The notes: generated by a model not told the origin, from the sequence alone. Counted from the stretch's first letter, positions 7,279-14,722 are shown. The stretch is 14,826 nt of DNA from an uncultured Ignavibacteriota bacterium (GCA_903907305.1 CAIVNT010000633.1:1-14826); one strand, 5' to 3'. Made by a program: numbers and translations.

Positions 7279-8720
7279 AATCGATCAGGCTTTTTATCAC
7301 ACTCTGTCTCATCATCAATACTGTTCCAATCCTCGCACAAGATGCAGGAAATCCTCTGAGGATACAGGGACTCGACCAATTCTCGTTGACGGGAACTCGT
7401 GCGCGGGGTATGGGCGGAAGCGTCCTTGCAACCGGCGGCGATGCGAATGCAATATTTTCCAATCCGGCCCTGCTCACAAAAGTAAAATCACTGAACGTGC
7501 AGGTCGGCGGTTCGACGGTCTTATCCGGATATTCGCAGCGTCAGGAATGGCATCCGAATGAATATTTTGCCGAACTGAGCCTGGTGATCGAAGGGACGAT
7601 TCTGAATGTGATCGATACTCTTCCGCAAAGACTTGCTCGCGCATATGACCGGATCTCGCCTGATTGGAAAGAGAATAAGGACCGAGTCGCACCGGTGAAC
7701 GTCGCCGTCAGTCTGCCGTTCGACTTATTCGATACAAAATGGAACATCAGCGCAGGTATGACCGAAGCGATCTCACTTGACAATTATTTCCGGAACAACA
7801 ACGTGCTCGATCCAAATCTCGGGCAGTATCGTCCCTATCCGATCGTTCGTCCGAGAGTCGGCGATTCGCTGAAAGTGCAATGGTATCAGTTCTCTCGTGA
7901 GCGCACCGGTTCGGTGATGCAGTATGCGTTCGGCGGCGCGGTCGATCTGATGGAGAATGTTACGCTTGGACTTTCCGCAGCGCTCTATAACGGGACGTCG
8001 GATGATCTTCAGAAACGGACGGACCGCGGTCTGTTCATCCTGAAGACGAACGGGAGCAGCGGATTCAATGTGATGAGGAATGATTCCATCTATCACCACG
8101 TCACCACCAAAGGAACATCGGACTATTCCGGAATGAACGGAACGGCAGCGTTCTCCTATCATAATGAGACCTTCACGGCGAGTGCAGTTGTTGTGACACC
8201 ATTGGAGATCACGCGTGAATGGAAGCAGACTGTTCAGAACGACACGGCATCAAGTTCCACGATCGTTACAAAAAGCGGGAAGGATAAGATCTCCGTTCCG
8301 CTTCAGTATTCCTTCGGACTCTCGATCCGTCCCAGCGGAAAAGTGCTGATCGGACTCGATTATTCCATCCGCTCGTATGCCGAGACGAAATACTCGGCGG
8401 CGGACACATCATTTAATTCCTGGCTCAACAGTTCAGTATTGCGTGCCGGAATTGAATATACGCCGGTGAAATGGATCGCACTTCGTGCCGGATATCGAGA
8501 GAACGTTATGACGTTTGCACCGACGGGCGCCGCTATTTTGAATGATCCTGTGCGCGGTGCAGTGTATACACTTGGTCTTGGCGTGAAAGTATCTTCGGTG
8601 AAGATCGACGTGGCGTATGAATACGGAGTGACGGAATTTGTGGATGTTTGGGAATCGAATTTGAATTACAATTCACTGAAGACCCATACACTGCTGTTCG
8701 AATTGGGATACGAATTCTAG
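7275..8720 (+). CDS. Outer-membrane beta-barrel, PorV/FadL-like
   Basis: This 481-residue protein has a signal peptide (about 1-22, ending ILAQ) and repeats the signature of its upstream neighbour near the N-terminus (ARGMGGSVLATGGDANAIF then SNPALL, about 43-67). It continues as alternating amphipathic strands and ends HTLLFELGYEF with a C-terminal phenylalanine, as expected of an outer-membrane barrel. It resembles the OmpP1/FadL and PorV superfamily. The start overlaps the preceding stop by four bases, with GGAG at 7261-7264. It may be a passive channel or a second T9SS-related barrel; the sequence alone does not decide. It closes the outer-membrane module, and a small hairpin overlaps its stop codon. 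Confidence 0.7.
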   Translation: MKSIRLFITLCLIINTVPILAQDAGNPLRIQGLDQFSLTGTRARGMGGSVLATGGDANAIFSNPALLTKVKSLNVQVGGSTVLSGYSQRQEWHPNEYFAELSLVIEGTILNVIDTLPQRLARAYDRISPDWKENKDRVAPVNVAVSLPFDLFDTKWNISAGMTEAISLDNYFRNNNVLDPNLGQYRPYPIVRPRVGDSLKVQWYQFSRERTGSVMQYAFGGAVDLMENVTLGLSAALYNGTSDDLQKRTDRGLFILKTNGSSGFNVMRNDSIYHHVTTKGTSDYSGMNGTAAFSYHNETFTASAVVVTPLEITREWKQTVQNDTASSSTIVTKSGKDKISVPLQYSFGLSIRPSGKVLIGLDYSIRSYAETKYSAADTSFNSWLNSSVLRAGIEYTPVKWIALRAGYRENVMTFAPTGAAILNDPVRGAVYTLGLGVKVSSVKIDVAYEYGVTEFVDVWESNLNYNSLKTHTLLFELGYEF

Positions 8721-8737
8721 TGAGAATATCTCTCACT
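8719..8737 (+). other. Small hairpin at the end of the outer-membrane module
   Basis: AGTGAGA (8719-8725) and TCTCACT (8731-8737) form a perfect 7-bp stem with a 5-base loop, overlapping the TAG stop of the preceding gene. No T-run follows directly, so it is at best a weak terminator. It could be an RNA-stability or processing structure separating the outer-membrane genes from the catabolic genes. Confidence 0.35.
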
Positions 8738-8789
8738 CAAATGATCGTTAATATTTATTTCATCACCATCCAACACTGAAGGAATCAGC

Positions 8790-9545
8790 ATGAGCGAATT
8801 AGCAAATAAGACAGCGATCGTCACCGGCGGCGCACGCGATATCGGAAGACAGGTGTCATTGAAACTTGCGGCAATGGGGGCCAACGTTATCATCAATTTT
8901 TATGACAATGAAGCGGATGCAAAAGAAACAGTAACAACCATCACCGCGGCCGGCGGGAAAGCGACAGCTGTCCAGGGAGATATGACGAAGTTTGTTGATG
9001 CGCAGCGGCTGGTGTCTGAAGGTCAAAAAGTATTCGGCGGCAAGATCGACATTCTTGTGAACGTTGCCGGCGGATTGATGGGACGACATCAGATCGTTGA
9101 TATGGAAGAATCGTTCTGGGATGCCGTGATGAATGTGAATCTGAAGAGTGTTTTCTTTGCAACCAAAGCGGTCATCCCGCAACTGAATGACGGCGGTGCG
9201 ATCGTCAACTTCTCCACGCAGGCGGTGCACGACGGCGGCGGACCGGGTGCGATCGCTTATGCTTCTGCAAAAGCAGGAGTGCTCACTTTTACGCGCGGAC
9301 TTGCAAAAGAACTTGCCCCGAAGAAAGTCCGTGTGAACGCCGTCTCTCCCGGAATGATCAATACCACATTCCACAATACGTTCACCAAGCCGGAAGTACG
9401 TCAAAAAGTTGCCGGTATGACTCCTCTGGGACGTGAAGGAGAAGCGTACGAAGTGGCCGATCTGGTGGCATTCCTGTGTTCCGACCGTTCATCATTCATC
9501 AACGGTGAAACTATTCAAATCAACGGCGGACTTTTCTTCGCATAA
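8790..9545 (+). CDS. Short-chain dehydrogenase/reductase, probable keto-uronate (DEH) reductase
   Basis: This is a 251-residue classical SDR, the usual size. The catalytic residues are visible as N117, S142, Y157 and K161 (YASAK). The cofactor motif reads TGGARDIG (12-19), with Asp17 where most members have Gly, and the structural motif is NVAG (91-94) rather than NNAG. Bacterial alginate loci commonly encode an SDR that reduces 4-deoxy-L-erythro-5-hexoseulose uronate to 2-keto-3-deoxygluconate, and this gene lies directly before an oligoalginate lyase, so that reaction is the best guess. A second SDR downstream is a better match to KduD. AAGGAA at 8779-8784 supports the ATG at 8790. The enzyme is cytoplasmic, with no signal peptide. 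The family call is certain; the substrate is inferred from context. Confidence 0.85.
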   Translation: MSELANKTAIVTGGARDIGRQVSLKLAAMGANVIINFYDNEADAKETVTTITAAGGKATAVQGDMTKFVDAQRLVSEGQKVFGGKIDILVNVAGGLMGRHQIVDMEESFWDAVMNVNLKSVFFATKAVIPQLNDGGAIVNFSTQAVHDGGGPGAIAYASAKAGVLTFTRGLAKELAPKKVRVNAVSPGMINTTFHNTFTKPEVRQKVAGMTPLGREGEAYEVADLVAFLCSDRSSFINGETIQINGGLFFA

Positions 9546-9589
9546 TCAATCACTTCAATGAAAACTATCGTCTTAAAACATAATTCTTC

Positions 9590-9735
9590 TTGTCATTTCG
9601 AGTCCCGCATTTGGTCATCATTTGAAGGAGGAGCAAGAAATCTGTATATCGGGTCAGATTTCCGCGCCTTCTTCTTACGATATTCGAATGCAGTAAGCTC
9701 CATTCGATCAAAACCATCGGGACTCGAAATGACAA
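9590..9735. repeat. 146-bp palindromic dispersed-repeat-like element
   Basis: A perfect 17-bp terminal inverted repeat, TTGTCATTTCGAGTCCC (9590-9606) and its complement (9719-9735), encloses a second perfect inverted repeat, GAAATCTG (9637-9644) and CAGATTTC (9655-9662), with a 10-base loop. The GTCATTTCGAG ... GAAATCTG ... CTCGAAATGAC pattern resembles small non-coding palindromic repeats seen between genes in many Bacteroidota-related genomes (from general knowledge; no search was run). It fills the gap between the dehydrogenase and the lyase, and the lyase ATG (9729-9731) lies inside its right arm. No transposase is encoded and no target-site duplication was seen. Confidence 0.75.
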
Positions 9736-11918
9736 TATTGAAGATCATTATTTCAGTTGCATTCTTCTTTGTGCTTTCATCAATGTGTACAGCACAGCCC
9801 CGTCCGTCCATGCTCGTGGATGCCAAGGATATTGCGTCGATCAAAATAGCGGTCGGAAAGTATCCGCTGTTCGACAGTGCGTATAACGATGCGCGTATGA
9901 AGATGGATGCAGCTCTTGCCGCACCGATGGACGTTCCTGTCCCGAAAGATGCGGGTGGTTATACGCACGAACGCCACAAACAGAATTATAATGAAATGGT
10001 TGCAGCGGGGATCCTGTATCAGGTGACGAAACAGGAAAAATATGCACGGTTCATCAAAGAGATGCTGTTGAAATATGCTGCGCTCTATCCGACACTTGGA
10101 ATTCATCCCGCTGCTGCGAGCGATTCTCCCGGAAAATTATTCTGGCAGTCACTCAACGAATCCGTCTGGCTGGTAAACACCATTCAGGCATACGATTGCG
10201 TGTATGACTGGATCCCCTCGGCCGACAGGAAAACGATCGAAGAGAATCTGTTCCGGCCGATGGTGAAATTCTTTTCGGTGGACCAGAGTTTTATCCTGAA
10301 CCGCATTCACAATCATGGCACCTGGATGTCCGCAGCAGTCGGAATGACTGGCTTCGCACTACGTGACACGGACATGGTCTCCATGGCTCTCTACGGGACA
10401 AAAAAGAACAAACAGGGGGGCTTCCTCAATCAGCTGGAACTGCTCTTCTCACCGGACGGATATTTCACTGAAGGACCATACTACATTCGGTATGCGATCA
10501 TGCCGTTCTTTGTTTTTGCGCAGTCCATCGACAACAACCGTCCCGACCTGAAGATCTTCGAATACCGCGACGGTATCCTGAAGAAAGCATTCTATACGAT
10601 GCTGCAACTGACGTATACGACGGGACAATTCCTGCCGATCAACGATGCGCTGAAAGAAAAAACATATTCTGCTCCAGAAGTGATCCTGGCACTCGACCTG
10701 TCCTATAAGAAATTCAGGAATGATCCGTCGCTCCTGTCAATTGCGAAAGCACAAAATATCGTAACTCTCACTGGCGGCGGAGTGGAAGTGGCAAAGGCTC
10801 TTTCCATCGTAAAAAATATCGCACCGTTCCCGTATTCCAGTTTTGAACTTCGAGACGGTGCGGATGGAACTGAAGGCGGACTTGGAGTGCTGCGATATGG
10901 TTCGAACGATGATCAGATGCTTGCCTTGATGAAATATACAGGACACGGACTTTCCCATGGTCATTATGATAAACTGACATTCCTGTTCTACGATCAGGGA
11001 CGAGAGCAGCTGCAGGATTATGGCGCGGCACGGTTCATTAATGTGGAACCGAAATTCGGCGGACGATATCTGCCCGAGACAAAAGCATTCGCTATGCAGA
11101 CCATCGCGCACAATACTGTGACGGTGGATGAACAGTCCCACTACGAAGGTAAATTCGACATTTCTGAAAAGAATCACGCAGACAGAGAGTATTTCTCCGC
11201 AACAGATAAGAATCTCCAGATCATGAGCGCGACATGCAGCAGTGCATATCCCGATGTGTTGATGAAACGGACGGTGCTGATGGTGAACGATCCGGCATTA
11301 TCAAAACCGGTGATCATCGATCTGTTCCGCGTAGACGGGAAATCGAACCATACGTACGATCTGCCGTTCTATTATTCTGGGCAATTCATCTTTGGTAACA
11401 CACTAATGAATTCATTCACGGACAAGCAATCGCCGCTGGGTAAAGCGAATGGATACCAATTCCTATGGAAAGAAGCAGAAGGAACGGCGGACGGTATGAT
11501 GCAGTTCAGCTGGCTCTCCGGGAAGCGGTATTATTCCGTCAGCAGTGCAGCCGATTCGCAGACAACAGTCTACTATGCACGAATCGGTGCGAATGATCCG
11601 AACATCAATCTCCGTAGAGAACCGGCAGTGATCCTCCGTAAAAAAGGAACATCGGCTGTGTTCGCATCCATTATCGAACCGCACGGCCTGTGGGATGGAA
11701 CGATCGAGATCTCTCGCGAAGCATCAAGTTCAGTAACACATATTACCGTCCTTGCCTCGAACGAGCAAGGAACGGTTGTGAAGGTGGAACGGAGTTCCGC
11801 TCCGTCGTGGATCGTGATGATCGCAAACGGAACAGCAGCAGACAACATTCGGCACATCATGAATATCAACGGCGTTGAATATTCGTGGACAGGAAAAGCC
11901 TCAATCCAAAAACTCTAA
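9729..11918 (+). CDS. PL17-family oligoalginate lyase (alginate lyase plus heparinase II/III-like domains)
   Basis: This 729-residue exolytic polysaccharide lyase releases unsaturated monouronates from alginate oligomers by beta-elimination. It has a signal peptide (about 1-23, ending TAQ), an N-terminal alpha/alpha-toroid alginate-lyase domain and a C-terminal heparinase II/III-like beta-sheet domain. Active-site residues expected from PL17 structures are present: N195-H196 in IHNHG, Y252 in EGPYYIRYA, H410 and H412 in SHGHYDK, and Y447 in GGRYLPE, followed by QTIAHNTV. Length fits the family. The start at 9729 is chosen because the signal peptide begins there. The frame is open back to an ATG at 9558, but those 57 extra codons read through a palindromic repeat and would bury the signal peptide. 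No strong ribosome site precedes 9729. It probably acts in the periplasm. Confidence 0.92.
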   Translation: MTILKIIISVAFFFVLSSMCTAQPRPSMLVDAKDIASIKIAVGKYPLFDSAYNDARMKMDAALAAPMDVPVPKDAGGYTHERHKQNYNEMVAAGILYQVTKQEKYARFIKEMLLKYAALYPTLGIHPAAASDSPGKLFWQSLNESVWLVNTIQAYDCVYDWIPSADRKTIEENLFRPMVKFFSVDQSFILNRIHNHGTWMSAAVGMTGFALRDTDMVSMALYGTKKNKQGGFLNQLELLFSPDGYFTEGPYYIRYAIMPFFVFAQSIDNNRPDLKIFEYRDGILKKAFYTMLQLTYTTGQFLPINDALKEKTYSAPEVILALDLSYKKFRNDPSLLSIAKAQNIVTLTGGGVEVAKALSIVKNIAPFPYSSFELRDGADGTEGGLGVLRYGSNDDQMLALMKYTGHGLSHGHYDKLTFLFYDQGREQLQDYGAARFINVEPKFGGRYLPETKAFAMQTIAHNTVTVDEQSHYEGKFDISEKNHADREYFSATDKNLQIMSATCSSAYPDVLMKRTVLMVNDPALSKPVIIDLFRVDGKSNHTYDLPFYYSGQFIFGNTLMNSFTDKQSPLGKANGYQFLWKEAEGTADGMMQFSWLSGKRYYSVSSAADSQTTVYYARIGANDPNINLRREPAVILRKKGTSAVFASIIEPHGLWDGTIEISREASSSVTHITVLASNEQGTVVKVERSSAPSWIVMIANGTAADNIRHIMNINGVEYSWTGKASIQKL

Positions 11919-11934
11919 TAAGGAGAAAAACACC

Positions 11935-12312
11935 ATGTTTGTGCAAAAAGAGCAACTCTTCATCGATTTTTCAAGTATCGCATGGGAGAATCCCGCCGAA
12001 GGTATCCGCCGCAAAGTGATGGCATACGGCGATCAACTGATGGCTGTGTATGTAGAATTCAAAAAGGGAGCGGTCGGAACACTTCATTCTCATCCGCATC
12101 TGCAGATCTCCTATCTCCAGACCGGTTCGTTCGATGTGACGATCGACGGGAAGACGACCCATCAAAAAGCGGGGGACTTCTATTATATCCCGACCAACGT
12201 AGTTCACGGAGTGGTCGCATTGGAAGACAGCATCCTGATCGATTTCTTCACACCGATGCGCGAGGATTTTATCCCGAAGAGTGTGAAGCCGATGGAAGAA
12301 GCGGGTGCGTAA
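11935..12312 (+). CDS. kdgF: KdgF-type cupin, unsaturated uronate linearisation
   Basis: This 125-residue single-domain cupin matches KdgF, which turns the ring form of 4,5-unsaturated monouronates from pectin or alginate into the linear keto-uronate. The metal ligands are visible as H51, H53, Q57 (HSHPHLQ) and H91 (VVHGV). D103, F105 and R109 in the run DFFTPMRED fit the catalytic region of the family. It is cytoplasmic, with no signal peptide. AGGAG at 11921-11925, nine bases before the ATG at 11935, fixes the start; an upstream in-frame ATG at 11875 lies inside the lyase gene and is not used. It follows the lyase by 16 bases and abuts the transporter, placing it directly after lyase action in the pathway. 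Confidence 0.9.
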   Translation: MFVQKEQLFIDFSSIAWENPAEGIRRKVMAYGDQLMAVYVEFKKGAVGTLHSHPHLQISYLQTGSFDVTIDGKTTHQKAGDFYYIPTNVVHGVVALEDSILIDFFTPMREDFIPKSVKPMEEAGA

Positions 12313-13602
12313 ATGACAAAAGTGAAAGGACTCCGCTGGGTCATCATCTCGCTTATTGCAACGGTTACGGTGATAAATTACATCGACCGGAATGCGCTGG
12401 CGATCATGTGGCCTTCCATCTATAAGGATCTGGGATTAACGGATCAGGAAGCGAAAGAGAACCTGAAATACATCCTGACTTTTTTCATGATCGGATATGC
12501 GATCAGTCAGATGGTCTCAGGACGGATCTATGATAAGATCGGCACACGTCGCGGTTTTGTGATGTCGATTGTTATCTGGTCGTTCTCTTCAGCCATGCAC
12601 GGCTTTTCCGCTAGCATGACATCGTTCAGTGCATTACGTGCATCGCTTGGTTTCGGCGAGGCAGGAAACTGGCCCGGGGCGACGAAATCGAACGCAGAAT
12701 GGTTCCCGATCAAAGAACGTGCGCTTGCGCAGGGAATCTTCAATGCGGGTGCATCGATTGGAGCAGTTATTTCGGCGCCACTGATTGCCTTCTTCTATCT
12801 TACATTTGGATGGCGAGCAACGTTCCCGATCATCGCAACATTCAGTCTGCTCTGGCTCATTCCGTGGCTGATCATTAACAAGAAACTTCCGAAAGACCAT
12901 CCATGGATGACGGAAGAGGAACGTGAATATATTCTAAAAGGTCAGCAGGTCCCTGTTGCGGCGAACGCTGCACCGGAACGAGTGCTCGGCTGGTCCGAAC
13001 TTCTTCGGTACAAACAATCTTGGTCTGTTATCGCATCGCGATTCTTCCTTGATCCTATCTGGTGGATGTTCATCAACTGGCTGCCGTTCTATCTGTATGA
13101 GACATTCAAGTTCGATGTGAAACAGATCGGATATTTTGCATGGGTTCCGTACGTGGGCGCAGCGGCAGGGAGTTTTATCGGAGGATGGTTCTCCGGTTTC
13201 CTGATGAAGCGCGGATACACCACAAGCAAAGCACGGAAAACAGCGATCGCTATCGGGAATATCATCTGTTTCCCGGCATTGGTCGCGAGTGCATATGCCG
13301 GTTCACCTCTCGTTGCCGTTCTGCTGATGGCGGTGATCCTGTTCGGATATCAATTCTCCATGAATAACATTCAGACGCTGCCGAGTGATTTTCTCACCGG
13401 TAAATCGGTCGGTTCGCTTGCCGGAATGGGCGGTATGAGTGCGGCGCTTGGAGTGTTGGTTACGATGTGGTTCGTGCCGTGGCTGACCACCGGCGGAAAC
13501 TGGGGTCCGTTCTTTATGATGGGCGCAGTCATCGTTCCTCTCGGCGTCTTCTCCCTCTTCATGCTGGCGGGAGATATCAAACGGATCGAGATCAAATCAT
13601 AA
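12313..13602 (+). CDS. MFS transporter, ExuT-like hexuronate/oligouronate carrier
   Basis: This 429-residue inner-membrane carrier belongs to the anion:cation symporter branch of the major facilitator superfamily, which includes hexuronate transporter ExuT. Visible family features are NYIDRNALAIMWPSI in the first membrane helix (about 22-36), the motif A loop GRIYDKIGTRR (70-80), and GFGEAGNWPGATKSNAEWFP (113-132) in the fourth-helix region. The length fits twelve helices. The start codon directly follows the kdgF stop (TAA ATG), with a purine-rich ribosome site inside the end of kdgF, so the two are translationally coupled. It most likely imports the unsaturated monouronates released by the PL17 lyase, by proton or sodium symport. 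The exact substrate is inferred from neighbours. Confidence 0.88.
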   Translation: MTKVKGLRWVIISLIATVTVINYIDRNALAIMWPSIYKDLGLTDQEAKENLKYILTFFMIGYAISQMVSGRIYDKIGTRRGFVMSIVIWSFSSAMHGFSASMTSFSALRASLGFGEAGNWPGATKSNAEWFPIKERALAQGIFNAGASIGAVISAPLIAFFYLTFGWRATFPIIATFSLLWLIPWLIINKKLPKDHPWMTEEEREYILKGQQVPVAANAAPERVLGWSELLRYKQSWSVIASRFFLDPIWWMFINWLPFYLYETFKFDVKQIGYFAWVPYVGAAAGSFIGGWFSGFLMKRGYTTSKARKTAIAIGNIICFPALVASAYAGSPLVAVLLMAVILFGYQFSMNNIQTLPSDFLTGKSVGSLAGMGGMSAALGVLVTMWFVPWLTTGGNWGPFFMMGAVIVPLGVFSLFMLAGDIKRIEIKS

Positions 13603-13635
13603 ATACTCGGTGAACATTAAAGACCGTATTGCTTT

Positions 13636-13738
13636 TCGCCACTAAGACACAAAGGCACAAATATGAGAGAAAAATTAAATCGCACAAAATTATCAATGAT
13701 CTTTTGTGGGATTTCGTGTCTTGGTGCCTTCGTGGCGA
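13636..13738. repeat. Inverted-repeat element before kduD
   Basis: TCGCCACTAAGACACAAAG (from 13636, arm to 13658) and an inverted arm at 13716-13738 agree at 19 of 23 positions and enclose about 57 bases. Each arm is built from a CCAC core and two AAG(A/G)CAC units. Repeats of this look are frequent between genes in environmental bacterial genomes and often yield spurious translations such as TKTQRHK, which appears here (from general knowledge). No transposase is encoded. It lies in the 203-base gap between the transporter and kduD. Confidence 0.65.
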
Positions 13739-13805
13739 TTTGTTTGCGGTACTTGTCATTTACTTAGCCGCTAAATCAAATCAATATTTATCAGGAGAAA
13801 AAAAA

Positions 13806-14558
13806 ATGAAATTATTCGATCTGAGTGGAAAAACAGCAATCGTCACCGGCGGAAGCACGGGACTTGGACAAGGAATGGCGCTCGGACTCGCTGAAGCGGG
13901 TGCCGATATCGTCCTGGTGGATTATGTTGAAAGCACAGAGACTGCGGAAAAAGTAAAAGTACTCGGCAGGAAAGTTCTGCCGCTTGTTGCGAATCTGATG
14001 GAAATGTCCTCCATCCCCACGATCGTGGAAAAGACGGTTGCGGAATTCGGTAAGGTCGACATTCTGGTGAATAACGCCGGCATCATCCGCCGTATGGATG
14101 CGATCGATTTCACGGAGAAGGACTGGGATGATGTGATGCTGCTGAATTCCAAGACGATCTTCTTCCTTGCACAGGCTGTTGCAAAGGATATGATGAAACG
14201 GAAGAGCGGAAAGATCATCAGCACAGCTTCGCTGCTCGCGTTCCAGGGTGGCGTCCGCGTTCCGTCGTATTCCGCAAGCAAAGGTGCTGTCGCACAGATC
14301 ACAAAAGCTCTTGCGAACGAATGGGGAAAATTCGGCATCAACATCAACGCGATCGCTCCCGGATATATGGCAACGAACAACACGAAAGCATTGCGTGAGG
14401 ATGAGGTCCGTGAAAAAGCGATCATGGAACGTATCCCGGCAGGACGATGGGGGACGCCGGAAGATCTTCAAGGCGCGATCGTATTTCTCGCTTCGTCAGC
14501 ATCGGATTACGTGAATGGTCACGTGCTGGTGGTGGACGGCGGATGGATGGCGCGGTAA
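13806..14558 (+). CDS. kduD: KduD-like 2-dehydro-3-deoxy-D-gluconate 5-dehydrogenase
   Basis: This 250-residue SDR closely fits KduD, which interconverts 2,5-diketo-3-deoxygluconate and 2-keto-3-deoxygluconate. Visible are the cofactor motif TGGSTGLG (14-21), acidic D39 after the second strand (pointing to NAD(H)), NNAG (89-92), N114, S142, Y155 and K159. KduD-type runs FQGGVRVPSYSASKG, APGYMATNNTKALR, IPAGRWG and ASDYVNGH are also present. AGGAG at 13793-13797, eight bases upstream, sets the start at 13806. The frame is open back to an ATG at 13629, but those 59 codons run through a repeat element and are spurious. No kduI partner is in the window. In an alginate setting it might reduce the KdgF product instead of, or beside, the other SDR. 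Confidence 0.9.
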   Translation: MKLFDLSGKTAIVTGGSTGLGQGMALGLAEAGADIVLVDYVESTETAEKVKVLGRKVLPLVANLMEMSSIPTIVEKTVAEFGKVDILVNNAGIIRRMDAIDFTEKDWDDVMLLNSKTIFFLAQAVAKDMMKRKSGKIISTASLLAFQGGVRVPSYSASKGAVAQITKALANEWGKFGININAIAPGYMATNNTKALREDEVREKAIMERIPAGRWGTPEDLQGAIVFLASSASDYVNGHVLVVDGGWMAR

Positions 14559-14580
14559 TGCTTTTGAGAAAAACAGAGTA

Positions 14581-14607
14581 GACCACAAAGACACGTAGAA
14601 CACAAAG
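14581..14607. repeat. Fragment of the CCAC/AAGACAC-type repeat
   Basis: ACCACAAAGACACGTAGAAC and the following CACAAAG resemble one arm of the element found before kduD, with a CCAC core followed by AAGACAC-like units. No matching inverted arm was seen in the remaining bases, so it is either a solo arm or a decayed copy. It lies 23 bases after the kduD stop. Confidence 0.45.
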
Positions 14608-14632
14608 AAAAGCACACAATAAAAAATAGAAC

Positions 14633-14676
14633 GATGTCCTACACCTACTGCGCATTTTCCAAAGGTGTAGGACATC
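14633..14676. repeat. Perfect 14-bp inverted repeat (hairpin) after kduD
   Basis: GATGTCCTACACCT (14633-14646) and AGGTGTAGGACATC (14663-14676) form a perfect 14-bp stem with a 16-base loop. On the plus strand no T-run follows. On the minus strand a T-rich tract follows within about ten bases, so it could end transcription coming from the right, although the next gene is also on the plus strand. The long perfect arms next to another repeat suggest a dispersed repeat; it could also stabilise the 3' end of the kduD transcript. Confidence 0.5.
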
Positions 14677-14722
14677 TCGTGCGCACAGAAAAAAGCAATT
14701 ACAAAAACTGATAACACACAGC

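Noticed and set aside
8856..9404. 182-residue minus-strand open frame opposite the first SDR
   Set aside because: Shadow of a gene with intact SDR motifs; no family features of its own.
9558..9728. 57-codon N-terminal extension of the PL17 lyase
   Set aside because: It translates a palindromic repeat and would place the signal peptide internally; the true start is taken as 9729.
11875..11934. 20-codon N-terminal extension of the KdgF cupin
   Set aside because: It lies mostly inside the lyase coding sequence, while a good AGGAG site precedes the ATG at 11935.
11982..12425. 147-residue plus-strand frame across kdgF and the transporter start
   Set aside because: It overlaps two genes with clear family motifs and has no recognisable features itself.
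13812..14471. 219-residue minus-strand open frame opposite kduD
   Set aside because: The plus strand carries a KduD with all catalytic motifs; the minus frame is its shadow.
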